Assembly: GCF_000002875.2 (NCBI RefSeq)
Contig: NC_009413.2
Location: 253,001 to 317,000 of the forward strand
DNA from: Leishmania infantum JPCM5
Taxonomy: Eukaryota; Euglenozoa; Kinetoplastea; Trypanosomatida; Trypanosomatidae
Reading direction: 5' to 3'
DNA: 64,000 nucleotides
The position numbers and the translations under genes are program-made. The notes under the pieces were generated by a model. That model worked only from the letters and a program-made list of their open reading frames with translations, made no database searches and was not told the DNA's origin. Shown here piece by piece: positions 28,395 through 40,100 of this stretch (position 1 is the stretch's first letter; every line of letters begins with the position of its first letter).

Positions 28395-29544
28395 GGTTGG
28401 TCTCTGCGCCCAACAAGGGAAAAGAAATCTTTTAAGAGAAGACGACAACACCGAACGGAGATCGAGAGCGAATCAGGAAAGGGTGTCGGGCTGCTTTGCA
28501 GAGCCGGCGGTGTTTGCTACTATTTACTAACAAGATGGCTGCCACGGACTAGAGCTTACTCTAACTGTTTCGTCGAATACGGCGACTTACTCTGTAGCTG
28601 CGCGGCGGCTGAAGAGTGCCGAGAGGAGAAGATTGGCTCTTACACACGCCTGTTTGTGTGCGTGCACACAAGTCTCGGCTACAAGGGAGAGGGGAAAAGA
28701 GGGGCAGAGGCAGGGGCAGGGGCACACACACACACACAGAGGGAGGGAGGGAGAGAGAGCTCGTATTTGCACGAGAATAGAAAAGCGCAGTGGGCGAACA
28801 AAACGAAAAAGAATGAGCGAGCGAGCGAGCTGCGAAGGGTGAAAGCGTGCAGGCGCGAAAGAACGGGAAAGAATAAAGGCGGAGGTTTGCGAGTTGGCGA
28901 GACGTGAGTGAGTGCCCGCGCATCGTGTGCGTGCAGAGAAAGAGGGTGGCGAAGGGCGCTGCCACAGGTGTCACTGCCGATGTCCTGCACGTATCAACAA
29001 GAGCAAGAGCAGAACAGAGGAAAGCGATGCAGAGCAGTCACGCGAGCGTTTTGTTGCCGCGTGATGATATGGAAAAGCGACGGTACGGTTGTGCACAGAG
29101 TGGACGTCACACACGCACTCGTATGTTGGGCTCAGGTAGCATTGGATAGGAATGAGGGGCAAGGGGTGACAACACACATGGGCCCGGCACTGCGTTGACG
29201 ACAGAAGTAAAGGAGAAGCACCTGTCCTCTCGCTGTGGGGTGGTTGAGCTTGACCTAGATGCGGACGGAAACAAGATGCCTCCTCTAACTTCGTGGCCAG
29301 CAATGCATGTGCACGTCGGTTATCCAGGCCGGGCCACGCATGTGAGGCAGAGAGCAGCCGAGGGAGCGCGCTGCACGCTACTGCTGTCAAGCCGCTGCCG
29401 TTTTTTCATGATCTTCTGCTTTGAAGGTGATGCATGCCTGGCGAGTCACGCACTTCACGCTACAATCACGGCGCTGTGAACAAAAACAAAATCGCTGTCA
29501 TGCAGCCACACACGTCGCCAGCGGCAAACCACTTGTGATTCCCT
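28395..29544. other. Intergenic spacer
   Basis: The spacer holds the LPG3 leader and the 3' UTR of the 191-residue gene. It contains purine-rich runs (28690-28760), which are pyrimidine tracts on the transcribed strand. A denser block at about 29190-29460 has no clear coding frame. No gene is supported. Confidence 0.55.
28404..28405 (-). promoter_or_regulatory. Candidate trans-splice acceptor for LPG3
   Basis: On the minus strand an ATTTCTTTTCCCTTG tract is followed by GGGCGC and then AG, about 9 nt before the ATG. It is the first AG after the tract. Confidence 0.4.
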
Positions 29545-30120
29545 TCACTGAATGGTGTGCTTCATGCTACCCTCACCTCCGTCCTCTACGCGAAAGACGC
29601 GCACCACCGGGCCAACCGGCGCCGCGGCCGCGCCACCGTCGCCGATGCCTTCCAAGCTCCTCTGCGCGCGCTCGTAGCGCAACTGCATGCGACGTTGGCG
29701 GTCTTGCACCGCGAAGTAACGCGGCAGCAGGTACGTCACGGCCAGCCAACCAAACAAGCCGGCGCCGAAGACGCACAGCACCACCTGCAGTTTGCGCAGC
29801 ATCGACAGATTGTGCCTCAGGTCTCTCTGACGTTTTTCTCGCTGGTACTTGTCAACACCCTGGTTCATAATCTGCTGCGCTCGCGCCGAGCTCTTCACAT
29901 CGAACTTACGGCTTGTAGACTCACTCACAAACTGGCGTGCCTTACACGCCTCTCTCTGACGTCTCTCCAGCTCATCCAATGGGATGCCAAGCTCCTTCTC
30001 CGGATTTTGACGTGCAGCGCGAAGCAACCCCTGGACGCTGTCGGTGGTCACTCGGGCCGACTTCACCGCATCGCCGGCGGATGAAGAGCTGAAGTCGCTA
30101 ATGCCGTCATGACTAGCCAT
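29545..30120 (-). CDS. Hypothetical single-pass membrane protein, 191 residues
   Basis: The start is the ATG at 30120 (MASHDGISDF); the frame continues upstream but without coding character. Residues 1-105 are hydrophilic and probably helical, with charged runs such as LDELERRQREACKARQF and KYQREKRQRDLRHN. One membrane segment lies at about 111-132 (LQVVLCVFGAGLFGWLAVTYLL). It is followed by a basic segment (RQRRMQLRYERAQRSL) and a Gly/Ala-rich tail. There is no signal peptide, so the topology is likely N-terminus cytosolic or, if mitochondrial, matrix-facing. The family is not recognised. The size and helix-TM-basic layout would suit a small assembly factor of the inner mitochondrial membrane, which is only a guess. 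Confidence 0.75.
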   Translation of the reverse strand: MASHDGISDFSSSSAGDAVKSARVTTDSVQGLLRAARQNPEKELGIPLDELERRQREACKARQFVSESTSRKFDVKSSARAQQIMNQGVDKYQREKRQRDLRHNLSMLRKLQVVLCVFGAGLFGWLAVTYLLPRYFAVQDRQRRMQLRYERAQRSLEGIGDGGAAAAPVGPVVRVFRVEDGGEGSMKHTIQ

Positions 30121-30564
30121 CCTCAGGGAAGGAGGGGAGAGAGCCGGGAGACGAGCAGAGTGGTACGGGTGAGCACGCAACAAATGTAAGCAAGCGAAGG
30201 AAAAAGAGGCCGGGGGACGCCGGCGGCACGGAAATGGAAACGCCTCGAAGTACTGCTACTCACGCGCACAAACACATACGCGGCCTGTGTCCTCCTGGCG
30301 CAACCTCCCCTCTTTGTTGTTGTTGGAGCGCCTCCGTGCTGCTATCGCACCTGCTTATGCTTGCACCGCTAGCCAAAGGCAAACACAGCAGTGTCCGCAC
30401 GTGCACAGAGGGGCGGGTGATAAGAGAGGAGGAGACAGAGAGACAACCCCACACCACGGAAAGGTCGAAGAAAAGTGCGGGGGGGGGGTCGCCGTGGTGG
30501 CAGAAGAGTGGTGGCAAACCTCAGAGAGAGAAAGCGAGAGAAAGAAAGGATAAGAGACACGACC

Positions 30565-30583
30565 GTGTGTGTGTGTGTGTGTG
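30565..30583. repeat. (GT)9-10 microsatellite
   Basis: A dinucleotide run in the spacer upstream of the 191-residue gene. Confidence 0.9.
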
Positions 30584-32394
30584 ATTTGCCGCATAGGAAG
30601 CAACGGTTGATGTCCTCCTCCTCCTTTTGCCTCAGCCCTCTGCACCACATCTCGGCGCGACGCGCACGTGCCGAATCCGCAACAGCGGAAAGAAGAGAGC
30701 CGAAGCACGCAGACATACAGAGAGAAGCTAGCAAGCAAGAACGTCATACAGCCGAGGCCAAGTCCTCAGTGGGGAGAGGGCGTGCGCGGCAAAATGTTGG
30801 CCAAGCGTAATCACCTCATAATCCAAGTGCTCGTCCCTCGTTGCATTCGTCTCTTGTTTTTCGTTTTCGAAGTGCTCAACAACTCTTATTCATAACCACA
30901 CGCATACGAACGCCACCATGGTCCTTCGCGACCAGGCGCACAGGTCATTCCTCCATCCACACCTTTCCAGTCAACACACGTTGCCTGTGCACTCTTGGTG
31001 CGTTGTACAGATCAACACGCGGCATTCAACTTCGTTATAAGTAAAACCAACGGAGCACACGAACGGAACCAAAGAAGAAGTAGGGGAGAGGGAGGAGGCA
31101 GAGAGTGTCGCACACTGAGGAGAAGGGAATGAGAGAAGAAAAACGGTGAAGGCTAAAAAAGGTGCATCTCCACCTCCCCGCCGCTGCCACACCACACGTG
31201 CGCACCGAGACGCTCACGCACGAGCGCACTGTCCCTTCCTTGGCCTCCCGCGCCATCCGCCCCTTTCTCTCTCCACCCTCTCACTGTTTTTCCTTGACGC
31301 TACGCGCATAAAGATGCGCAGCCGTGGAAATCCTCACTTGCCACTTCCCCTTGCTTTTGGAGGGCTGCCGACACGACGTGTCTCTGTGCGTCCATGTGTG
31401 CGTATGCGGGTGCACCTGTCCCCATCCCAGCATCTGTCGTTGTAGATGGTGGGGGTGAGAGAAGGGAAGGGGGAGGGGGGCGCAGCAAACATCAGTGAGG
31501 GTGTCCAGAGCAAAAACGACGAAGAAAGGACTGAACCATGAAAAACAAGAGGGCAAAACGAGGAAGCGAGGCACACCGACAAGAGCGCGACTCACACCGA
31601 GCCGAAGACGGAAGGCAGAGCGATGCGCCAACGGAGAATCAGTGACCGGGAAGAAAGAGGGGGAAGAGAGACGAAGGAAAAAAGGGAGAGGAGACGTGGG
31701 CGCGTGCGTGTGCGTCTTCACGGGTAAAGCGTGCCCTCCCCTTTCGCACCAGGCAGGCAGAGCGAAAGAGAGACAGAGGCACGTGCACACGCACACGCAC
31801 GCGCCCACCAGTGATGCAGCCTTTCATTCTGCACACGTGAGCGAGCGGGCTGCCACCGAGTAGAGGAGGTAGGGCGGGGGAGGTTGCGGGAGGGGCACAG
31901 AGAGAAAGGTATTTGAGAAACAGCAAAGACATTTGCTGAAGGTTCAAACAGACATTCCCTCGCTTCCGGCCCCGCCATCACACATAAGCACCGGCACACA
32001 AGCACTCAGAGATGCACACTCCCAGAGAGAGAAGAGCGCAGAGATGAGAACGAGTGGCCGCCACAGTTGGCAGAGTGTGGGCGGAGGGAAAAGAGGATGG
32101 CAGGGAGGGCAGGAAAGAGCCGAAAAAAAAAAGCAATAAGAGAAAAAGGCAACACATGCAAAAGCCCAGAGTGAGGGGGCGCCACTTCCGCTCGATGTGC
32201 CGCCCCTCCCGTCCACTCCTTTCCATTAGCTCTTCTCCCTTACCTGATGACAGACGTGGGGGATGTCAGCGCGTGTTAATATCACGCGGTCCGGTCTCCA
32301 CCGCACTCTCTGTGAGGAAGCCAAGCAGCCCTCCCCTTCCCTATCCCTGACAAAATGCCTTAACACTTCTGGTGGTTACAAGGTCAAGCACCAG

Positions 32395-32850
32395 TGACGT
32401 AGGGAGGTCAGAGCGATGTATCGCTGCTGATGTCGGCGGTCAGGCCCTGCATGGCGCGGCGTCGAGGCAACCCCCGACATTGAATATATTGTATGCCATC
32501 CGCATGATAGGCAACGTGCCAACGTGACTCGAGCGTATCTCACCCGACCCTCGCACTGCCCACTGCTGGCGTGGGGAGCCTGCGCCACCCCGAGGGGGAT
32601 GCACCAAATGACGCCCGGCATGATGGGAGCGGCGGCGGGTCGGCCTGCGAAGCCGGAGTGGGTAGAGCATGCGGCGGGGGCCGTACTCGCCGGTGACCGA
32701 GTCGGCGCATGGCTGTAACGCGTGTGTCTAGGGCCTCTTCGCACCACGCGATGGGGGCACTGTGGCAGGCCGTGGGGGGAGGGTCGAGCGGGGTTGAGCT
32801 CACGTTTGCACGGCAGAGAATGGACATGCTGAAAAGCTGAACAATCGCTT
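32395..32850 (-). mobile_element. SIDER2-type short interspersed degenerate retroposon, copy 2
   Basis: This is the reverse complement of copy 1 at 16628-17079, with about three mismatches seen over about 440 bp. It lies about 560 nt downstream of the U-box gene stop codon, so it could be in that gene's 3' UTR. SIDER2 elements in Leishmania 3' UTRs are known to promote mRNA decay; whether this copy does so is not shown by the sequence. No clear target-site duplication is visible. Confidence 0.8.
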
Positions 32851-33409
32851 CTCTCTTCCTTCTCCAAATACACATAAATACAGGAACAGGCACACATGAC
32901 GCGAGTCGATAAACACAAAACAAAGGAAAACACAAGAAGGGGGTGGGGCGCATCGCAGGAGCGCATCTCACACAAGAACAAATTCAGGTGTGCAGGTGAA
33001 TGGACACCGCCCGGCGGCGGTGTCGAGTGATCTCAATAATAAGTGAGGTGAGGCGTACTTCCTAAGCACGACAACGGTGCTCCAAGCCTGTCTTCCCCAC
33101 ACGCGATGCGCGCACGTGCGAGGGAGAGGGAGCGAGACTCCCTGTATATCAATCTCACGGAGAGCGACGAAGGCACTTGACACGTCAAAAAGAATTTAGA
33201 TCTGCTCAGGACAGCAGAAAGAGATCCCGTGCAGCTTGTGCATGCGCGTATGCCCAGACTCCTGGTGCAATCAATACAGACTTCAGGCACTCACACGTGT
33301 GTGGTGGAGCGGGCGGGAAACGCGAGAGGGGAAGACAAGCGGGAAAAGGGGGCCGCGATCAACACGAGAGCGGACCTTGTTCTGAGGCTGTTCCGCCTGG
33401 ACGCCCTCA

Positions 33410-35215
33410 TCAGAATTTGTACATGTCGTCCTCGGCCACCAGTTGTGTTGCCATGGTCTGACGCACTATCTGTTGCATGATCTTCGTCGCCACAGCCGTG
33501 TTCGGGTTCAGTTGGGCGGCCGTCAGAGGGCGTCCGGTGATGGGGCAGACGGAGCCGTTCTGCTCCAGCCAGTTCATGATGGCCTCCTTTTCGTATGTCT
33601 GCCCGTACGGCGAGGAGACAGGGTTCTTCATGACGGCGCCAGTCAGCGCGCACAGAAGGTCGGCGTCCACGCCCTCGACACTGTCCTGCTTCGCACTCGG
33701 ATTCACCTTGTGCCGGATCGGCGCGGCCGCCTTGTCGATAGAGATCTTGTTCTTCTTCTCCGGCCTCAGAGGAGGTATCTCGCTCAGCAGACGCGCGCCA
33801 CCAGCCGGGGCAGCCGGTGCGGCCACCGGCATCTGCTGCGCGGTCAGCTGTGAGATCATGGCAAGGAAGCAGCTGTCGATCCACTGAAACGTGGTCGAAT
33901 CCTGCGCGATGAGGGTGTCGGCCGTGACACGACGGAACTGTCGATACCACGCCTCCGTGAAAGGCAGCCCGCAGCCGCCCACCTCCTTCTTCAGGAAAGC
34001 CTCAACGGTCGATCGCAGCGCAGCGCTCGACAGCTCGGGCAGCAGGCCGTCCATCGGATAGCAGGGCTCTTCGCCCATGGCATCGACGTTGCACATGAAG
34101 TGGAGGAGGTTGATGTACATAACCATCATTTGCCCTGACACACGCGCATCTGCCACGATGGGGCGGATCGACAGTTGGAAGAGGTCGTGGAAGAAGGTGC
34201 AGAAGATGCGCAACTCCTGGCTCGCCTCCTCCATGTGGTACGCTGCGAAGGCTCCGAAGAGGAAAGATAGGCTGAGGGAGTGCAACAACTGTCCAGCGAC
34301 GCGCGGCGCCCGTGCAGTCATCGTCTCATGCAGATTTGAGGCCAGCGACTGCACATACATCATCACCGTCCCGTCGAGTAACGTCGTGGAGAGAAGGATG
34401 TGCTGACGCCACTGTGTCGACTCCTTCGAGGAGAACTTGAAGATGTTCATGATGGTCTGCATCGTGTTGTTCACAGCGCTCTGAGCCAACTGCGGTACCG
34501 TATCCGAGCTTGCGATGGCGTCGCCGAGCACGTCGCTCACCACCTGGATCGCCTGCAGACGCAGCATCAGGTTCAGCATAAAGTCCACCTTTTCCGTGAA
34601 TTTGTTACAACTGTGCTCCTCGATCTTTTCCCCAGCTCCAAAGAAGGCCTGCGGCTGGGTGAAGCCTAGCAGGCCGCTAATGCAGTTGCACCGCAGCTCG
34701 AACTCGTACGGAGGCTCCTTCAGCAAGATAGCCAGCAGCAGCTGAATTGCAAACTGCGTGTTGTGCTCTGCAAACTCGTGTACGGCCGCAGCCTTCAGTT
34801 TGTAGTCCATCACGCGCATCAGCAGCACTAGTACGTGCTCCGACATGCGGCCTAGCTCTGAATCAAACGGCATCGTGCCCTCGTCTTTGATGGACTTCTC
34901 GAAGATACTCGTCATGTCCTCCAAGCACTCGAACACCACCGACCGCACCGGCTTGTAGAGAGAGAAGTTGTTCAGCAGCAAGCAGAACTTCGTCTTGCGG
35001 CGCAGCGGCACGGCCTTTACATCAGCGTTGTTCAAGTACTGCGCCACGACGACGCGAGAGACGCGGCGCACAGCCTCGCTGACGACGGCGGCATCGCCCA
35101 TGTAGAACCCGTCTGCATTTGAGATGTCACTCATTTGAATCCATTGGTCGAGCTTGGTATCGTCGACCGCGGTACCGCTCTGGATGTAGGCGTCCAGCTC
35201 ACCAATGTTCGCCAT
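33410..35215 (-). CDS. U-box domain protein, probable E3 ubiquitin ligase
   Basis: The protein has 601 residues from the ATG at 35215 (MANIGELDAYIQSG). The long N-terminal part is helical and lacks low complexity, as in the armadillo-like helical bodies that precede U-boxes; MLRLQAIQVVSDVLGD and LLHSLSLSFLFGAFAAYHME are examples. The last 90 residues contain the U-box: LLCALTGAVMKNPVSSPYGQ, then TYEKEAIMNWL, then CPITGRPL and LNPNTAVATKI. These correspond to the U-box loops that bind E2 enzymes, and the NPN-A-K pattern is typical. A U-box at the C-terminus behind a helical body is also seen in UFD2 and CHIP, but the body shows no TPR and is shorter than UFD2. The substrate is unknown. The first AG after the pyrimidine tract lies one base before the ATG. 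Confidence 0.88.
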   Translation of the reverse strand: MANIGELDAYIQSGTAVDDTKLDQWIQMSDISNADGFYMGDAAVVSEAVRRVSRVVVAQYLNNADVKAVPLRRKTKFCLLLNNFSLYKPVRSVVFECLEDMTSIFEKSIKDEGTMPFDSELGRMSEHVLVLLMRVMDYKLKAAAVHEFAEHNTQFAIQLLLAILLKEPPYEFELRCNCISGLLGFTQPQAFFGAGEKIEEHSCNKFTEKVDFMLNLMLRLQAIQVVSDVLGDAIASSDTVPQLAQSAVNNTMQTIMNIFKFSSKESTQWRQHILLSTTLLDGTVMMYVQSLASNLHETMTARAPRVAGQLLHSLSLSFLFGAFAAYHMEEASQELRIFCTFFHDLFQLSIRPIVADARVSGQMMVMYINLLHFMCNVDAMGEEPCYPMDGLLPELSSAALRSTVEAFLKKEVGGCGLPFTEAWYRQFRRVTADTLIAQDSTTFQWIDSCFLAMISQLTAQQMPVAAPAAPAGGARLLSEIPPLRPEKKNKISIDKAAAPIRHKVNPSAKQDSVEGVDADLLCALTGAVMKNPVSSPYGQTYEKEAIMNWLEQNGSVCPITGRPLTAAQLNPNTAVATKIMQQIVRQTMATQLVAEDDMYKF

Positions 35216-37167
35216 GCTTGAGTGGGTTGGGTTGGGGGGGGGGAATAGTAGAGGAGGAGCGAGATGACCGTATGCACAGTCCAGGCACGAAATAAGACAA
35301 ACCCCAACAAAATCGAGAAAGGCGGTCAGCCCTGCGCAGTTAACGGGTTCTGGGTATGACCAACAGCGGCAAGGCGCCGAAAACAGGTGTTGGACAAAGG
35401 CGTTGCCTTTCCTGGTCGATGTGGACTGTTGTCTGTGTAGGCAGTAGGGTGTGCGTGCGTGTGTGTGTGTGTACACAAGCACGGACGTGTTGTCTATGAT
35501 AAAGGTCACTGCTTCCTTTTGGTGATCACTTTAAAGCACAGGAGAGAAGGGAGGAAGACGGACCTGCACACGATGCTGCACACAAACACACAGAGAGGGA
35601 AGGCGGGCGAGTAAGAAGGGGTGGGGTGATGGAGTGGTAAGTATAGGTCTATGTTTGCCTAAAGAGAGAAGGGCAGTTACGCCTGCAGAGGGTGGTAGGG
35701 AAAGATGAAGGAGCGGAAACAGACTGAGCGTGCGCACCGGTCCGCGCGTATGGTGGATGTGCGTGTACGTGTTTGCGTGTAGATGTATGCGCAGGGCGAA
35801 TCGACACCAACATCACCGAGGGGGGCGGAAACGTGCGCAGCAGCGACAACCAAAAAGGGAAGGGCAGGTACGATGAGCACGCGCGATGCGAAGAGTGAAA
35901 CATCGATAGAGAGATAGAGCAAGAGAGAAGTGCGAGTGTATGCCAGACGTGAATCCAATCCAGAGGAGGAGAAGAAGGGGGAGAGGATGAGAGGGGGGAC
36001 GACGGTTTGGTGTTTGCCCCTTTACGGAGATGTGTGCTCGAACAGCTGATTGCCTCTCGTCTCTCACTTCTTTGGTACCTATATATATATATATACATGC
36101 ATATGTGTGTGTGTGTGTGCTCCGCGTCAGGGTGGTGCTGCCATCACTTGGATGACGATGAGGCAGCAAGAGGAGAAGAAAGCGGAGGTGCACGGTGCGC
36201 CGGCCTATGTGGGTACATGTCGGAATCCATACATGCCACTGTCTTGCGCACGCGCATCGTCACATGCATACATACTCGCACACTTGACTCCGGCTCTCTT
36301 GCTCGCCCACCCTGCGTCTCCACGCATCGGTGATTTTCCATTCTATATCGGCCTTGTGTGATTGTCGCTGGCACGCGCACTCATTCCGTCTGCAGCATCG
36401 CAAAGAAACCCGAAAGCGTGACGTCGAGACGCAAGTGCCCCGCGCGCCCTCTCTCACGCGTATTCGCCCACCGCAAAAGACGCGAGACGCCACGTCACTG
36501 GCCCTTCGCTGCGTCGCTCTCGCACTCTATTTCCTCCGCACACACACACACACACAGACAGACAGACAGACAGACACAGACCTGAACATGCACGCGCACA
36601 TCATTGCACCGTCGCCGCCCTTCTCCGCCCCCAATGCGACTCACGAAAAGGCGCGAGGGGCGCGGCACAGCGGCGCCAGCATCTCGCCCGTCTTTTGGCC
36701 TTCACTCTCCTCATGGGAGTGCGCTTACGGAACAATCAAGGTCGGAGTAGAGAGGCCGCTGCAGCAGCGGCATCGCAGCCCATTACGAGCACGGCGGTGT
36801 CGAGGAGGTCGAGGTTATCGGCGGAGAAGGCCGGAAGGCTGGCACAGGCTGTGACAAGAAGAGTAGCGAGGTGCTGCCGCTGTTCGACGAATTGAAAGCG
36901 AAGGTCTGCCCTAGTGCTGCCGCTGGAGCGGTGGGACCTGCAACAGGTGGGCAGCCTGAGTCAGTGCTGCTGCGCGATGCGCTGTCCGCCACTTCCAAGG
37001 CGTGGGCACGGAACGCGCCATCGCCACGCTAGAGGAATCACATGTGCGTCGGGGAATCGCTCCGAGGAGGCGAAGTGCGTCCGCGCCGTGTCGCTCGCAG
37101 CGGGAGGCGTGGTGCTGCCATCAGCGGTGTTGCTGCTGGCCCTAGCTCTGCTAATAGACACGGGGGC
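35216..37167. other. Intergenic spacer
   Basis: This 1.95-kb spacer holds the U-box leader (with C9 tract on the minus strand) and the 3' UTR of the 1,593-residue gene. It contains TA and TG runs at 36080-36119, CA/GACA runs near 36540-36575 and no supported gene. Confidence 0.55.
36080..36119. repeat. (TA)8 and (TG)8 compound microsatellite
   Basis: TA units at 36080-36095 and TG units at 36104-36119 are separated by a short ATGCATA-type stretch. Confidence 0.9.
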
Positions 37168-40100
37168 TCACACCTCCGACATGAGGCGGCGCAGAGCAGT
37201 GAAAGAAACAGACACGCCGCCTTTGCCTGCCTTCGCCTCCGCAGTATCGGTCGCGGCTCTTGTCGCTACCGTGTCTGTTGCTGTTTGATCGGCGGCCGCC
37301 CGCACATGTGGTGCCGGCTCATTGGTGACAATCGTGGTGCCACTTTTCCGTGCAGCCTCGTCGTCCCGCTCCGCCTCCTCCCCCCACACCCCGATGCAGT
37401 CAACGCGCACCATCCGAATTGTCGCCGAGGTCACGCCGGAGAGCGTGTGCCACCACCAGTTCACCCACGGCGCAGCTGCGGGCATGCGGCCATCGCTGCT
37501 CTGCCTCTGCTTGTTGGCAGCAGCCACCTCCTCAGCCTCCTTGCACTGCCGCTCTCGGCTGCGGTGGAGAGAGGTACGGCGGCTGCTGAAAGTCGATGCA
37601 AAGAGCGGCAGGCGGGCCGACGACGCTGCTGCAGTGGAGGCGGAGGAGGCAGCGCCCGATCCCGCCTGCAACCGTTCCCACAGCCGACGCACCGATCTCA
37701 GCGTAATCACCCACCAGCCCTTTTCTGCTGTGCCGCCGCCGCCCTCCGTCGGCTCTCCGTCTGCCATGCGCTGAAGACCAGCAATGACGCTGCCGCTGCC
37801 GGAGTAGTACTGCCGGCAGTACGGCAGCACACGCATGTGGTGCGCCGCTGAAGCGGCTGCAGAAGGTGAAGGGGAGTCCTTGAGATCACTAGGCAGCACG
37901 GCGTCTATCATCTCAGCCGCCGCAGACGCGATGGTTGCTGAAGGGCCGCGAACGGTATTTGACAGACCGACCTTGACGAGAGCTTCAGGTGTAGTGCCGC
38001 CCTTGAGAAGGCTGGACTCGTGCACCACCAGCACCAGGTTCGCGTGCCGTGAGAGAAAGCTGTCGCTTAGCTCCTGAATGAACTGCGGGGTGACAGGGAC
38101 GCCGTCGTGCATGTACAGCAAGAATGTGATTCGGCGCCGCGTGAGGTTCGCTTGCGTGCAGGTGTGCAGCACAAGCTTGTGCTCCGTGTACTGGCGGCCG
38201 AGCGGGAAGGTGCGAATGATCATGCGCGGCAGGAACCACGTGTTATTGAAGGACACACGCCGAATGCGCTCCGCGATGCGCTTCTCGACGTACTCCATCG
38301 GCAGCGGCCGCTCGATGTCGACGAAGAAGGGGAACGGAGCGTGCAGCGATAGCTCGCGCAGCACCGCCGTTGCCGCAGCGTACTCCTCAGCGATTCGCTC
38401 CTCAGCTGGTGCGGTGCAGTCACTGCCGATCGGGATGACCGTCATCGGCCGCCGTTGGTCGTCGTAGCCGAGGATCAAGTAGGAAGCCGAGGAGAGGAAC
38501 ACGTCGGTGCTGCTGAGCCGATGCTCCTCGCGACGCCGATCGGCGATCTCGGCCTGCTCGAAGTAGTCTGACGCCAAGTCAGCTGCCGCCTGCGTGCTCC
38601 ACGTGTCCCCGTCTTCCGCGGCGGTCTGCGGCACGCAAATCTCCTCCCACGGTGCAAACATCCTGAAGAGCGAGTTCGCGACAAGCTGCGACTCAAAGTC
38701 GATCCCGACCACGTTAAGCATAATGATGCTCGCGAGAAACAGCCATGTAAGGAGGGACCAGTACGAGGAGAGCACATAAGACATGGGCAAGTTCCACGCG
38801 CACCGCTGCTTCATCATGACGCTCTCCTTCAGGCTCAGCTTGTGCGCTTGTGTGTTGAGAAAGCGCCACATGTTCAGCGTCGTCGCGATGCGGGACCGCG
38901 TGGTAGACATCGGCAACTGTAGGTCGATGGCCGCGTTGAGCACATAAGTGTACCGAGGGTTTCGGCCGGCAGACTCGGCTAGCACCTCGCGCAAGATCAT
39001 GACGCTCGCCCACGGCGACAGCGTGAGCGGGAGGGAGCTGACGAGAAAGCGCAGCTCCGCGGGTATATCGTTCGCACCACCGTGCGGGTCGTTGCCCGCG
39101 CCTGCCTTCTTCGAGCCAGGCCCCGCATGCGCGTCCTCACCGTCTGCCTCCACCTCCTCCTCGGCTGCGCAGCTGGTGCTGGTGTCGCCTCTGGCGTGAC
39201 GACGCCGGCGTCTCCCAAAGCCCTCGCCATCTGCAGAGGCCCGCCGCTTCTCCCTGCGCTCAGCAAGCCGGCGGCGTGTTGTCTCTGGGGCCTCGGCCAC
39301 GTTCACCAGCAGAAAAATCTTGCGGCGGTATTCGTCTTGTATGTTCGGCACCGGCACATGCCGCGTCACGAAGGCGAAGAGCTCAGTGCTCACCACAATC
39401 GGCCGCTCCGAGTCGTTGGAACTCTCAGCCACCTGCGCCTTGACCAGCTCTTCAATAAGTATGAGGAAGCGCTGCCGCAGCATCGGTGACACAGAGATCC
39501 GCGGCGGCCCAGCTGGAGCTGGAGCTGGAGCTGAGGCGGAGGCGCCACGACAAGGAACAGCGGCCTTTGCTCCAGTGAAGCCGTCCTCGCCTGCTGCATC
39601 AGAGGCAGCACTGGCAGCACCGAGGTCGACAGCAGCATCGCCGCGGGCGACAGAGCTGGCCTCAGAGTCTGGAGGCGAGGAGGGGGAGGAGAGAGGAGCA
39701 CCGTTGCCATCCAGCCGAGCGTGATGGCGGCCTTGCGCCTCGGTACTTCCCGTCATCACGGCAGAGAGGGTGCTGGAACTAGAAAGCTGCCGGAGCTGCT
39801 CCTGCACCTGCTGCTTCAGTCGCCGCTGGTCGCGGATAATACCCTGCATCATCTCTTTCAGGGAGCGGTACGTCGAGACGCACAGAGCCCACGGGCTCCC
39901 GTCCATCACGTGCAGCTCCTCCATCTGACCTCGTGCCGTCTGGTCGAAGAGGCCGTAGCTGCCAGCCGTGCTGTCAGCAGAGCCGCTGACGAACAACTTG
40001 GTCCCCAGCTCTGCCAAATAGAGCATGTCCTCCTGAGTGAAAGCGTGCCGGTCCCGCCGGGCCTTCTCCTCAAGAGCGGACACGACGTCGTTCAGCACCG

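Larger units (their letters stand above)
30121..33409. other. Long intergenic spacer with SIDER2 copy 2
   Basis: This 3.3-kb spacer separates the U-box gene from the 191-residue gene. It contains the second retroposon copy at 32395-32850, a GT run at 30565-30583 and several purine-rich stretches. ORFs up to about 200 codons on both strands are Cys/Val/Arg-rich or lie in the repeat. I find no supported gene, which makes it unusually long for a gene-dense genome. Confidence 0.55.
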
